Both the position numbers and the translations under genes were made by a program. Under the pieces are notes generated by a model. That model saw nothing but the letters and a program-made list of their open reading frames with translations, did not search any database and had not been told where the DNA came from. From Spirochaetaceae bacterium (lineage in GTDB: Bacteria > Spirochaetota > Spirochaetia > Treponematales > Rectinemataceae): 18,156 bases of DNA. Below, one piece after another: positions 6,359 to 14,087 of this stretch (its first letter is position 1; each line of letters opens with the position of its first letter). The stretch covers positions 1 to 18,156 of the forward strand of contig DMNL01000063.1 in NCBI GenBank assembly GCA_003452735.1, given 5' to 3'.

Positions 6359-8089
6359 TTAATGAGGCTTTTCCTGAAATTTCTTTTCGATTTTTGCCCA
6401 AGTATCCCTCAAAGTTACAGTACGATTAAAAACGGCCAAACTGCTTGTTGACTCGGGGTCCTTGCAAAAATACCCTATTCTTTCGAATTGTACTGTTTGA
6501 CCTTTTTCAATTTCGACTACCGCTGGCTCGGCTACTGCTCGGGATTCGATTGTAAGTGAGTGATCAGAGAGATTGTCAAAAAAGGTCTTACCTTCAGGCA
6601 CTTCCATTGGGCGTTCCGCTTCGAAGAGATGATCGTATAGCCTAGCCTCAATAGGGATTGCGTGGATAGCGCAAACCCATTGAATAGTGCCTTTTACTTT
6701 TCTATTGTCGGGTGCATCTCCACCCCTTGTATTGGGGTCATAGACGCATCTTATCTTCTCGATTTCTCCACTGGTTGGGTTTTTTTCAAAACCAGTACAA
6801 GTAACAATATAGCCATAGCGCAATCGAACCTGATTGCCAGGATAAAGTCTATAATATTTGGGCGGAGGCACTTCTCTAAAATCATCTCGATCTATGTAGA
6901 GAGTACTACTAAAAGGAATCTTTCTTATTCCTGCAGAAGGATCCTCTGGATTATTGACAGCTTCTAGCCATTCGATTTTCCCTTCTGGCCAGTTTTCTAT
7001 GACAAGCTTCACGGGATTTATAACAGCCATATAACGATTTGCATGTGTATTTAATTCTTCGCGTATACAATGCTCTAATAGCTGAATATCCACGAGGGAA
7101 TCTGTCTTTGCAATCCCTATTCTTCCTAGAAAATCCCTGATTCCCGCTGCAGGATATCCACGCCTGCGCATTCCAGCAATAGTGGGCATGCGCGGATCGT
7201 CCCAACCTTTGACCTTCTTTTCTCTGACAAGTTGAAGCAACCAGCGCTTGGAGAGTACGGTATGAGAGAGGTTAAGACGAGCAAACTCAATTTGACGACT
7301 AGGAAATACTTCGCAGTTTTGAATAAACCACTCATACAAGGGTCTATGAATCTCGTACTCTAGGGAGCATAGAGAATGGGTTATTCCTTCAATGGCGTCG
7401 GAGAGAGGGTGAGCAAAATCGTACATTGGATAAATGCACCATTTTGTTCCTGTCCTATAATGAGGAATTCTTCTAATTCTGTACATTACAGGGTCGCGCA
7501 TGAGGAGATTAGGATGAGCCATATCGATCTTTGCGCGCAGAGTCTTTGAACCATCAGCAAATTCCCCAACGCGCATCCTTTCGAATAGATCAAGATTCTC
7601 CTCAGGAGAACGATCTCTCCATGGACTATTTCGACCAGGAGGAGTATAGGTAATATTATTCTTATCCGGCACATTTGTGCCTCGAAATTCTTTGATTTGT
7701 TCTTCATCTAGATCGTCGACATAAGCAAGGCCTTTTTTGATAAGTTTACAGGCTAACTCATATAGTTTCTCATAGTAATCAGAAGCAAAAAAAAGCCTAT
7801 CTTCCCAGTCAAAGCCTAGCCATTTGATATCTCTTTTGATTGCTTCTACATACTCCATATCTTCTTTCTCTGGATTTGTGTCGTCCATTCGCAGATTGCA
7901 TTTGCCACCAAAGTCCTGAGCTACGCCAAAATCTACGAAAAGTGCTTTAGCATGGCCTATATGAAGCCATCCATTAGGTTCTGGCGGGAATCTAGTACGG
8001 ACTTCTTTGTATCTTCCGGTGCGCAAATCCTCAGCAACCGCCTCACGGATAAAATCAAGGTATTCGGGTTTTTCGACTAATTCAGACAT
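6359..8089 (-). CDS. glnS: Glutaminyl-tRNA synthetase
   Basis: Class Ic synthetase of 576 residues that attaches glutamine directly to tRNA-Gln. The catalytic core has RFPPEPNGWLHIGHAKAL (HIGH 43-46), LRMDDTNPEKED, DFAHPLSDAIEGITHSLCSLEY and the VLSKR motif (278-282). Two C-terminal beta-barrel domains bind the anticodon (about 345-570). The ATG at 8089 is preferred over one 33 bp upstream because AAGGAG lies nine bases before it and GlnRS homology starts nearby. E. coli GlnRS has 554 residues. Its position right after gltX is notable. GlnRS is thought to have reached bacteria by transfer from eukaryotes, and its presence means tRNA-Gln need not be made by the Glu-tRNA amidotransferase route. 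Confidence 0.97.
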   Translation of the reverse strand: MSELVEKPEYLDFIREAVAEDLRTGRYKEVRTRFPPEPNGWLHIGHAKALFVDFGVAQDFGGKCNLRMDDTNPEKEDMEYVEAIKRDIKWLGFDWEDRLFFASDYYEKLYELACKLIKKGLAYVDDLDEEQIKEFRGTNVPDKNNITYTPPGRNSPWRDRSPEENLDLFERMRVGEFADGSKTLRAKIDMAHPNLLMRDPVMYRIRRIPHYRTGTKWCIYPMYDFAHPLSDAIEGITHSLCSLEYEIHRPLYEWFIQNCEVFPSRQIEFARLNLSHTVLSKRWLLQLVREKKVKGWDDPRMPTIAGMRRRGYPAAGIRDFLGRIGIAKTDSLVDIQLLEHCIREELNTHANRYMAVINPVKLVIENWPEGKIEWLEAVNNPEDPSAGIRKIPFSSTLYIDRDDFREVPPPKYYRLYPGNQVRLRYGYIVTCTGFEKNPTSGEIEKIRCVYDPNTRGGDAPDNRKVKGTIQWVCAIHAIPIEARLYDHLFEAERPMEVPEGKTFFDNLSDHSLTIESRAVAEPAVVEIEKGQTVQFERIGYFCKDPESTSSLAVFNRTVTLRDTWAKIEKKFQEKPH

Positions 8090-8157
8090 GATATAACTCT
8101 CCTTGCTGCGCTTCAGAGGCACAGTAAGCGAAATATCGCTTGGATTGAATGGCTAGG

Positions 8158-9627
8158 TCAAGCTCCTCGCAGATAGGCTACTGCAGCCTCGATTCTTTTA
8201 ATGCATTCATCCTTGCCAAGGATCCGCATCGATTCGAATAGAGGCGGGCTGACACGGGAATATGTTATAGCTACCCTTAAAGGCATCAGAATGTCTCCTA
8301 GTTTCTTTCCTATGACTGTAGCGCGTTCTCTAAATTTTTCCTCAATAGCAGGAAGATCGTCGAGATTCGAGCTCTCGAGGATCGATCTACATTCTTCAAG
8401 ATACATTATTGCTTCGTCGATGCTAGCTTTTTTGGGAACAAATTCTTCTGCTGCAGGCATATCTAGACGTTTATAAAGGTAAGACATGATCGCAGGCGAG
8501 TCTCCAAGCAGCTTAAGTCTTTCTTTGATGAATGGAATCGCAGCCAGCTCCATTTGATCTTTTTGAGGATCTTCTTCTTTTCGCAGGCCGGCACTGATCA
8601 AATACGGACGGATAAGCTCTGCCAACTCTTTATCGCTTTTCATACGAATATATTGGCCATTGAACCATTCCAATTTTTGGTAGTCGAATACCGCTGGCGC
8701 CTTGTTGAGCCGGTCTATTCTAAATAGGCGGACAAGCTCATCTAAACTATATATATCTCGACCATCTTCGTATGAACATCCGAGCAAAGCGATATAATTG
8801 ATGAGCGCTTCAGGAAGATAGCCTGCTTTTTTAAATTCATTCACTGCCGTGGCTCCATGCCGCTTCGAAAGCTTATGACCGTCCGGACCCAGAACCATAG
8901 GAAGATGACAGAGCTCTGGCATCTCCCAACCAAGAGCATCATACATGATCTTGTGCATAGGAGCCGAAGGAATCCATTCCTGAGCACGCATTATATGTGT
9001 AATTCCCATTAGATGATCATCTATCACATTTGCCAAATGATAGGTTGGGAAACCGTCAGACTTTAAGAGAACTGGGTCCGGGCTTATATCTTCATTTTTC
9101 CATTCTATCTGGCCAAGAAGAGCATCATGAAAAACAGTAATTCCATGAAGCGGAATCTTTAGTCTGATTACATAGGGTCTTGCTTCTGCGAGGTTGCGTG
9201 CTCTCTCTTCTTCTGCGATATAGCGGCAATGGCGATCATAGCCTATCTCATCTTTTTTCTGAGCGACCTGCTCTTGGCGAAGCTTCTCGAGGCGCTCAGA
9301 ATCGCAGAAACAATAATAGGCCTTGTCCATAAAGACAAGCTCTTCTGCATACCTTCTATATAGATCGATTCTTTCAGATTGCACATAAGGTCCCTTAGAA
9401 CCACCGACATCAGGACCTTCGTCCCAATAAAACCCAAGCCACCTGAATGTTTCGTAGAGATTTTGCACATATTCCTGTGAATAACGGGTTCGATCTGTAT
9501 CCTCCAGGCGCAATATAAAGGTTCCGCCCTGAGATTTTGCAAATAGATAGTTGATCAACGCTGTTCTTACACCGCCGATATGTTGATTTCCTGTAGGGGA
9601 TGGCGCATAGCGCACTCTAACGGACAT
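8158..9627 (-). CDS. gltX: Glutamyl-tRNA synthetase
   Basis: Class I synthetase of 489 residues that charges tRNA-Glu. It has the bacterial GltX N-terminus RYAPSPTGNQHIGGVRTAL (HIGH variant HIGG, 16-19), LRLEDTDRTR (39-48), a YYCFCDSERL segment, and KLSKRHG (252-258). The alpha-helical anticodon-binding half fills about 320-489. The start is strongly supported by AGGAGG eight bases upstream and by a promoter candidate 57-85 bp upstream. It is the first gene of the gltX-glnS-glyS unit, with 68 bp to glnS. Because GlnRS is present, this enzyme is probably the discriminating form that does not charge tRNA-Gln; that is inferred from context, not from residues. Confidence 0.96.
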   Translation of the reverse strand: MSVRVRYAPSPTGNQHIGGVRTALINYLFAKSQGGTFILRLEDTDRTRYSQEYVQNLYETFRWLGFYWDEGPDVGGSKGPYVQSERIDLYRRYAEELVFMDKAYYCFCDSERLEKLRQEQVAQKKDEIGYDRHCRYIAEEERARNLAEARPYVIRLKIPLHGITVFHDALLGQIEWKNEDISPDPVLLKSDGFPTYHLANVIDDHLMGITHIMRAQEWIPSAPMHKIMYDALGWEMPELCHLPMVLGPDGHKLSKRHGATAVNEFKKAGYLPEALINYIALLGCSYEDGRDIYSLDELVRLFRIDRLNKAPAVFDYQKLEWFNGQYIRMKSDKELAELIRPYLISAGLRKEEDPQKDQMELAAIPFIKERLKLLGDSPAIMSYLYKRLDMPAAEEFVPKKASIDEAIMYLEECRSILESSNLDDLPAIEEKFRERATVIGKKLGDILMPLRVAITYSRVSPPLFESMRILGKDECIKRIEAAVAYLRGA

Positions 9628-9683
9628 TATTCCTCCTGATCAATCTCTGTTTATAATTCTTTAGGCTTTCCTAGATTTGAATT

Positions 9684-9712
9684 ACTATACATTTCCATGT
9701 CTTTCTATGCAA
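9684..9712 (-). promoter_or_regulatory. Candidate promoter of the gltX-glnS-glyS operon
   Basis: Read leftward, TTGCAT (9712-9707) and TATAGT (9689-9684) are separated by exactly 17 bp. The -10 ends about 57 bp before the gltX start codon. The roughly 50-base leader shows no obvious structured element. Confidence 0.6.
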
Positions 9713-9765
9713 GAATTGAAAACAATCAGCTTTGGTGCTAGCAGAACCTCGTTAGCAATTAGGAT

Positions 9766-10113
9766 TCAATAGATCCGGATGCTTTTTGCAAAAATATTCA
9801 GCATTAAGGCCGCAATGGCAAAAACAAGAAGAAAGAACTGAAAAATGAAACGCCCAATAGAGAAACGATCCTTCCCCGCTATCTTTAGAGCTATCATGCT
9901 TGTCATATTAAAGAGACTCACAGCAAGGAGAAAGATATTGCATTTTTCATATATTGATCTCCATATAACGTTGTATTCATTAGATCTGTCAAAGAACAAC
10001 ATAACGAAACTGCTAACTAAGAAGATAATAATAATAGTCACTGCAAAATTCAGAAGCTTCTTAAGAGTATGTATAAAAGCAGATTGCGATTCTGAACCGC
10101 TTTTGTTTTCCAT
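9766..10113 (-). CDS. Small membrane protein of unknown function
   Basis: I do not recognise this 115-residue protein. It has a short polar N-terminus with a HTLKK positive patch. Three strongly hydrophobic stretches suit membrane helices: about 22-42 (FAVTIIIIFLVSSFVMLFF), 57-76 (NIFLLAVSLFNMTSMIALKIA) and 88-108 (FIFQFFLLVFAIAALMLNIFA). The short basic loop KIAGKDR lies between helices 2 and 3. No Shine-Dalgarno precedes the ATG. However, an extended -10-like TGATATATT ends six bases before it, so a leaderless transcript is possible. It is divergent from the HIT gene (24 bp apart) and ends 138 bp before gltX on the same strand. The coding pattern and clean topology support a real gene, though conservation is unknown. 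Confidence 0.6.
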   Translation of the reverse strand: MENKSGSESQSAFIHTLKKLLNFAVTIIIIFLVSSFVMLFFDRSNEYNVIWRSIYEKCNIFLLAVSLFNMTSMIALKIAGKDRFSIGRFIFQFFLLVFAIAALMLNIFAKSIRIY

Positions 10114-10137
10114 AATGCTAATATATCATACTTCAAT

Positions 10138-10626
10138 ATGGAATATCTCTTTAACTTTAAAAAAATTGGCTATCTACAAGGCAAAAGACCAAAGGGCTGT
10201 ATACTATGTCTTGTCCGCGACGATTCCAAGGAAGTAGAAAAACTCGTGGTACATGAGACTGAGCATTTCATTGTATCTATAAATCTCTACCCCTATAATC
10301 CTGGGCATTTGATTGTATTCCCTAAAAGGCATATTGTGGATATTCGGGAATACTCCGATGAAGAAGAGAAAGAATTAGATAAGCTAACTAAAACATGCCT
10401 AGAAGCACTTGATAAATATGCAAGCCCCTCAGCCTATAACATTGGCTATAATATGGGCTTGTCAGCTGGAGCTAGCATAGAGCATCTACACATGCACATT
10501 ATACCTCGTTATCCGAGAGAAATAGGTATTGTAGAGCTCATAGCTGGATCCCGTGTACTAGTACAAGATCCAAAGGATACCCTCCAACAATTAAAAGAGA
10601 TATTCAGTAATCTAGCAATCCTGTGA
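10138..10626 (+). CDS. HIT-family nucleotide hydrolase/phosphorylase
   Basis: A 162-residue histidine-triad protein. The triad is HLHMH (H116, H118, H120) followed by IIPRY, with GASIEHLHMH typical of the catalytic loop. The upstream core LYPYNPGHLIVFPKRHI (50-66) and an N-terminal CILC pair (C21, C24) resemble the Ap4A phosphorylase-like or FHIT-like branch. Members cleave dinucleoside polyphosphates or nucleoside phosphoramidates; the substrate here is unknown. The ATG at 10138 fits family N-termini (MEYLFNFKK). It has no Shine-Dalgarno, and a CATACT -10-like hexamer lies five bases before it, suggesting a leaderless or very short-leader transcript. The 3' end overlaps the convergent thiamine pyrophosphokinase gene by 15 bp. 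Confidence 0.9.
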   Translation: MEYLFNFKKIGYLQGKRPKGCILCLVRDDSKEVEKLVVHETEHFIVSINLYPYNPGHLIVFPKRHIVDIREYSDEEEKELDKLTKTCLEALDKYASPSAYNIGYNMGLSAGASIEHLHMHIIPRYPREIGIVELIAGSRVLVQDPKDTLQQLKEIFSNLAIL

Positions 10627-11262
10627 TATAGAAATCTTAAGATCAAGAGGCAAAATCACAAGAATAGGCTTTTCTCCAGAATAGATCTCTATCTCTTCGG
10701 AGATCGTCTTATTGCTTAAGCCAAATTCGCTGCAGTCCCATTTCAGGCCATCCAATGGCCATTTAAGCCCATTCGATCGCATGCCCAAGGCTCCTTCAGA
10801 GAGAGGAAAAACAGAGACGACACTATTTATTGGCATAGAAGCCTGCAACTTAAAGCCGCGATCGACGAGAAAAGCACTCTCGTGTGCAGTATGCCACTCT
10901 TTAATAGGGTCCTTGCGCTCAAAAAGAGCTCTTATAGCGAGCAGATGATCAAGACGCCCTGCTCCGCCTCCCGCAAGGATTATATCTTTTGCACCATAGC
11001 GATGCGCTGCATCAATTGCAAGCTCGGTATCAGAATAATCCTTTTCTTCTGGAAAGCGAAAAATCTTTTCTGTTGAAAGCTGGGATAATATTGCAGGATC
11101 TACACTATCGAAATCTCCTATAGCAATATGAGGCTCTATACCGGCCTTTATACATATCTCAAGTCCGGCATCTGCTGCTATAACAATATCGCTATTCTCG
11201 GAAAGATGCCGAATCACAGATGAAGGAGGATTATCGCCACCAGTCACAATAAGGGCTTTCAT
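10612..11262 (-). CDS. Thiamine pyrophosphokinase
   Basis: A 216-residue enzyme that transfers pyrophosphate from ATP to thiamine, giving the cofactor TPP from salvaged thiamine. Catalytic-domain motifs are AADAGLE (29-35), IGDFDSVD (48-55), EKDYSDTELAI (73-83) and GGGAGRLDHLLA (98-109). The C-terminal thiamine-binding domain shows the GLKWPLD and GLSNK elements (165-185). The start at 11262 is chosen because GAGGAAG lies just upstream and family homology begins with MKALIVTGGD. The frame stays open 55 codons further, but that extension would run into the divergent cca gene. It lies 55 bp from cca and overlaps the HIT gene at the 3' end. Confidence 0.93.
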   Translation of the reverse strand: MKALIVTGGDNPPSSVIRHLSENSDIVIAADAGLEICIKAGIEPHIAIGDFDSVDPAILSQLSTEKIFRFPEEKDYSDTELAIDAAHRYGAKDIILAGGGAGRLDHLLAIRALFERKDPIKEWHTAHESAFLVDRGFKLQASMPINSVVSVFPLSEGALGMRSNGLKWPLDGLKWDCSEFGLSNKTISEEIEIYSGEKPILVILPLDLKISISQDC

Positions 11263-11317
11263 ATTAGCTTCCTCATAGACATAGAGCTGAAGCCTAAGAT
11301 ACACTCCAAAGGCAGAT

Positions 11318-12691
11318 ATGATAATCCCCAGTATCGATCCAGAGGTCCGTAGAATCGCAGACAGAATCATCCAAAGTGGGAAAAAGGCATTCCTGGTTGG
11401 TGGTGCAGTCCGCGATTCATTTCTCAAAAGACCTGTGATAGATTACGATATCGCGACTGATGCTACTCCCGAAGAATGTATGATGTTATTCCCTTTTGCC
11501 ATACCTACTGGGATAAAACATGGTACTATAACTATTATTTCTCGTTCACGTAGATATAAAATAGAAATAACAACGCTTCGAAAAGAGGCTGATTATTCTG
11601 ATGGTAGACATCCAGACAGCGTCACCTTTGTCGACGATATAACCCAGGATCTCTCGAGAAGGGATTTTACTATCAATGCAATGGCCATCGATTTAGTTCG
11701 CAATATATTCATCGATCCATTCGATGGGAAAAAGGACCTAAAAAATAAGATTATCCGTGCAGTCGGAAATCCTATAGAGCGATTCCAAGAGGATGGCCTT
11801 AGGACAATACGCGCAATACGTTTTTCCGCCCAGCTGGAATTTGCCATTGAACCAAATACCCTTGCTGCGATTACTTCTTGCTCCAGCAACCTTTCGAGAG
11901 TTTCTGCGGAGAGGATTCGCGACGAATTCTCCAAGATAATATTGACAGCCAAGCCTTCGATTGGTTTACGAATTCTATCGGAAACCGGGCTAATAGAAGA
12001 AATAATTCCGGAATTAAAAGACTGCAAAGGAATACCTCAGCCGAATCATTGCGAGAAGGATGTCTACGAACACCTGCTTTCGACCCTGGATGCAGTCATT
12101 CCGGATAATCTAGAAGAAGAACGGCTACTTACTCTACGTCTCGCGGCCCTCTTGCATGATATCGGCAAACCAGTTTGCTATCGTACTGAAAATGAAACTG
12201 TAAGCTTTTATCGACATGAGATAGAGTCAGAAAGAATTGCCAGACAGGCTCTTATGCGACTCAAGTATCCAAATCGTGTTATCGACAAGGTTTGCCACCT
12301 TGTACGTTACCATATGTTCGACTACGAACCAAATTGGACAGATGCAGCCATCCGAAGATTCATCGCTCGTGTTGGATTTTCCACGATTCCTGATCTATTT
12401 GCCCTTCGATTGGCTGATACGACTGCAACCACAGGAAAACCCATATCCTGGCCAGCTCTGTCAGAATTCAAAGCAAGAATTGATCGAATTCTAGAAGAAA
12501 AACAAGCTCTTTCACTCAAAGATCTGGCAATTAATGGAGAAAATCTTGCTAGAATTGGGATTCCTCGCGGCAAACAAATGGGCGAAGTTCTATCTGAGCT
12601 CTTGGATACTGTGCTCGAAGACCCAGCTTTGAATACGAAAGAAAAGCTTCTAGAGATAGCAAAAGCTAAGTATTTTGGAAGATTTGATTAG
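11318..12691 (+). CDS. cca: tRNA nucleotidyltransferase (CCA-adding) / poly(A) polymerase family, with HD domain
   Basis: A 457-residue class II nucleotidyltransferase. The head domain has FLVGGAVRDSFL (25-36), the metal site DYD (42-44) and RRDFTINAMAID (114-125). The neck has ERFQEDGLRTIRAIRFS (154-170). A C-terminal HD domain carries the LLHDIGKP motif (H280, D281). The expected role is adding or repairing the 3' CCA of tRNAs. The three complete tRNAs in this window lack encoded CCA, so such an enzyme is required. A-adding or poly(A) variants look similar and cannot be excluded. The start has AAAGG five bases upstream. The gene diverges from the TPK gene and converges on rnc with 11 bp between. 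Confidence 0.92.
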   Translation: MIIPSIDPEVRRIADRIIQSGKKAFLVGGAVRDSFLKRPVIDYDIATDATPEECMMLFPFAIPTGIKHGTITIISRSRRYKIEITTLRKEADYSDGRHPDSVTFVDDITQDLSRRDFTINAMAIDLVRNIFIDPFDGKKDLKNKIIRAVGNPIERFQEDGLRTIRAIRFSAQLEFAIEPNTLAAITSCSSNLSRVSAERIRDEFSKIILTAKPSIGLRILSETGLIEEIIPELKDCKGIPQPNHCEKDVYEHLLSTLDAVIPDNLEEERLLTLRLAALLHDIGKPVCYRTENETVSFYRHEIESERIARQALMRLKYPNRVIDKVCHLVRYHMFDYEPNWTDAAIRRFIARVGFSTIPDLFALRLADTTATTGKPISWPALSEFKARIDRILEEKQALSLKDLAINGENLARIGIPRGKQMGEVLSELLDTVLEDPALNTKEKLLEIAKAKYFGRFD

Positions 12692-12702
12692 ATACTAGGC
12701 CT

Positions 12703-13512
12703 TTATATATCCTTGTCAGCCTCAGAACTTCCTCCAGCCACCAAATCTAGAAGTCTAGCAGTCTCGGCATTTCTATTATGCAGCACTTCGAATATATGCT
12801 GGGCAACTCGCTGCTCGGCTTCTTTTTTTGACATTCCTTCCAGAGGGCCAAAGGTTTCGCCATCGATAACACAGGAGACAAAAAAATGCCGAGCATGTTC
12901 TGGCCCTTCGATTTTTATGACCAGATATGAAGGGATTTCAATACCAAGCTTTTGCGCATATTCTTGAATTATGGACTTGAAGTCCTTGCTTGGTGTTTTT
13001 CGAAGCTCTTCGAGCTTACTCTTAAATAGCCTTGATATGAATTCCTTAGTTGGTATTATCCCCATGTCCAGGTAGTAAGCGCCAAGAAGTGCTTCGGTAG
13101 CATCGGCTAGAATAGCTGGCTTCATTCGTCCTCCGCTCATCTCCTCTCCCTTTCCAAGAACAAGAAATTCCCCAATATTGAGAGACATTGCGATTGATGC
13201 TAGAGATGTTTCGGATACCAAGACATTCTTCATATGGGCCAATTCGCCTTCATTTTTATCAGGAAGATTTTCATATAGAATGTGAGATATGCATAGACTA
13301 AGAACACTGTCCCCTAAAAATTCTAAGCGCTCATTGTCTTGTCTATTTGAAGAATTCTCGTTTACAGAAGAGCTATGTGTAAGAGCTATATCAAGGAGTG
13401 TAATATCGTGAAAAGAAATGCCTGTGGCTTCTTGAAAGAACAGCAAAGCGCTGTAGCGTGAAGGAGAGATCTCTTGTCCGGAGCTTAGCCATGAGTGATC
13501 TTTTTGCTTCAC
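12703..13512 (-). CDS. rnc: Ribonuclease III
   Basis: A double-strand-specific endoribonuclease of 269 residues that processes rRNA and other duplex RNAs. The signature NERLEFLGDS (60-69) and ILADATEALLGA (134-145) supply the acidic metal ligands (E61, E64, D68, D137, E140). A C-terminal double-stranded RNA-binding domain covers about 177-245 (DFKSIIQEYAQ to EAEQRVAQHIFE). The start used is a GTG with only a weak, closely placed AAGG. The domain itself begins near residue 20, leaving an extra N-terminal tail (MKQKDHSWLSSGQEISPSR). A later start is possible but no better site was found. It is the third gene of rpmF-acpP-rnc, 16 bp after acpP. Confidence 0.95.
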   Translation of the reverse strand: MKQKDHSWLSSGQEISPSRYSALLFFQEATGISFHDITLLDIALTHSSSVNENSSNRQDNERLEFLGDSVLSLCISHILYENLPDKNEGELAHMKNVLVSETSLASIAMSLNIGEFLVLGKGEEMSGGRMKPAILADATEALLGAYYLDMGIIPTKEFISRLFKSKLEELRKTPSKDFKSIIQEYAQKLGIEIPSYLVIKIEGPEHARHFFVSCVIDGETFGPLEGMSKKEAEQRVAQHIFEVLHNRNAETARLLDLVAGGSSEADKDI

Positions 13513-13528
13513 GCCTTCGCTCGTCTTT

Positions 13529-13771
13529 TTATTTTACCTGGGTCTTGATAAATTCAAAGGCATCTTTTACGGTTTCAAATTCATTCGCCTTCTCGTCTGG
13601 AATCTGAATACTCAATTCTTCTTCGATGCCATAAACGAGCTCATAGGTGTCTAGAGAATCAGCACCAAGATCTTGGCGGAAACTTGCATCCATTGTGATC
13701 TTGCTTTCATCTACTTCGAGCTTGTCAGCAATAATCTTCTTGATTTTCTCAAATAGCTCTTGCTCATCCAT
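13529..13771 (-). CDS. acpP: Acyl carrier protein
   Basis: An acidic 80-residue carrier protein that holds growing acyl chains on 4'-phosphopantetheine during fatty-acid synthesis. The attachment site is the serine of GADSLDTYELV (S39). The surrounding QDLGADSLD and the helical IPDEKANEFETVKDAFEFI tail are typical. A strong Shine-Dalgarno (AAGGAGT) stands six bases before the ATG. It lies between rpmF and rnc in the order widely conserved in bacteria. The nearby coaD gene supplies a step toward coenzyme A, the donor of the phosphopantetheine arm. Confidence 0.97.
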   Translation of the reverse strand: MDEQELFEKIKKIIADKLEVDESKITMDASFRQDLGADSLDTYELVYGIEEELSIQIPDEKANEFETVKDAFEFIKTQVK

Positions 13772-13782
13772 TGGAAGACTCC

Positions 13783-13968
13783 TTATTTAGATTCAGGGGT
13801 AATTACTTGCCGACCCCTGTAAAAACCGCATTTTGGACAAACCCTATGCAACATAACTGGGTTTCCACAATTACTGCAATGTACGACAGCTGGTGGGTTG
13901 AGTTTCATGTTGATGGAACGGCGTCTTCTCGTCCTTGCTTTAGACGTCCTAAATTTCGGTACAGCCAT
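13783..13968 (-). CDS. rpmF: 50S ribosomal protein L32
   Basis: A basic 61-residue ribosomal protein with the classic MAVPKFRTSKARTRRRRS start and a four-Cys zinc ribbon CSNCG ... CPKCG (C31, C34, C44, C47). The ATG has GAGGTT upstream. It is the first gene of the rpmF-acpP-rnc operon, 11 bp before acpP. It is preceded by a consensus-like promoter and an inverted repeat at the expected start site. Confidence 0.96.
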   Translation of the reverse strand: MAVPKFRTSKARTRRRRSINMKLNPPAVVHCSNCGNPVMLHRVCPKCGFYRGRQVITPESK

Positions 13969-13995
13969 GGTAGAACCTCATAATTATTCAATATC

Positions 13996-14014
13996 GGCAT
14001 GATAATTGCATGCC
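13996..14014. promoter_or_regulatory. Inverted repeat at the rpmF operon start site
   Basis: GGCATG and CATGCC form perfect 6-bp arms around a 7-bp spacer. They begin 2 bp downstream of the rpmF -10 hexamer and span the expected transcription start. This is where a repressor operator, or a leader hairpin, would lie. The regulator is not identified. Confidence 0.4.
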
Positions 14015-14016
14015 AA

Positions 14017-14043
14017 ATTATACAAAATTTATAAAAATGTCAA
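14017..14043 (-). promoter_or_regulatory. Promoter of rpmF-acpP-rnc
   Basis: Read leftward, both hexamers match the sigma70 consensus perfectly: TTGACA (14043-14038) and TATAAT (14022-14017). The spacer is only 15 bp. A TAATTT two bases further on would give 17 bp. The site is about 49 bp before the rpmF start codon. Confidence 0.65.
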
Positions 14044-14087
14044 GATAGACATGCTCGCAGTCGTTAAACATATATTATTTGCGCAAG

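Noticed and set aside
8090..8122. 11-codon upstream extension of GlnRS
   Set aside because: AAGGAG is placed correctly for the ATG at 8089 and would be inside the coding sequence otherwise.
9725..9760. TGCTA/TAGCA inverted repeat downstream of the small membrane protein gene
   Set aside because: Arms are only about 5 bp and no T run follows, so it is not a convincing terminator or operator.
11263..11427. 55-codon upstream extension of the thiamine pyrophosphokinase
   Set aside because: It would overlap the start of the divergent cca gene, and the downstream ATG has a good GAGGAAG and the family N-terminus.
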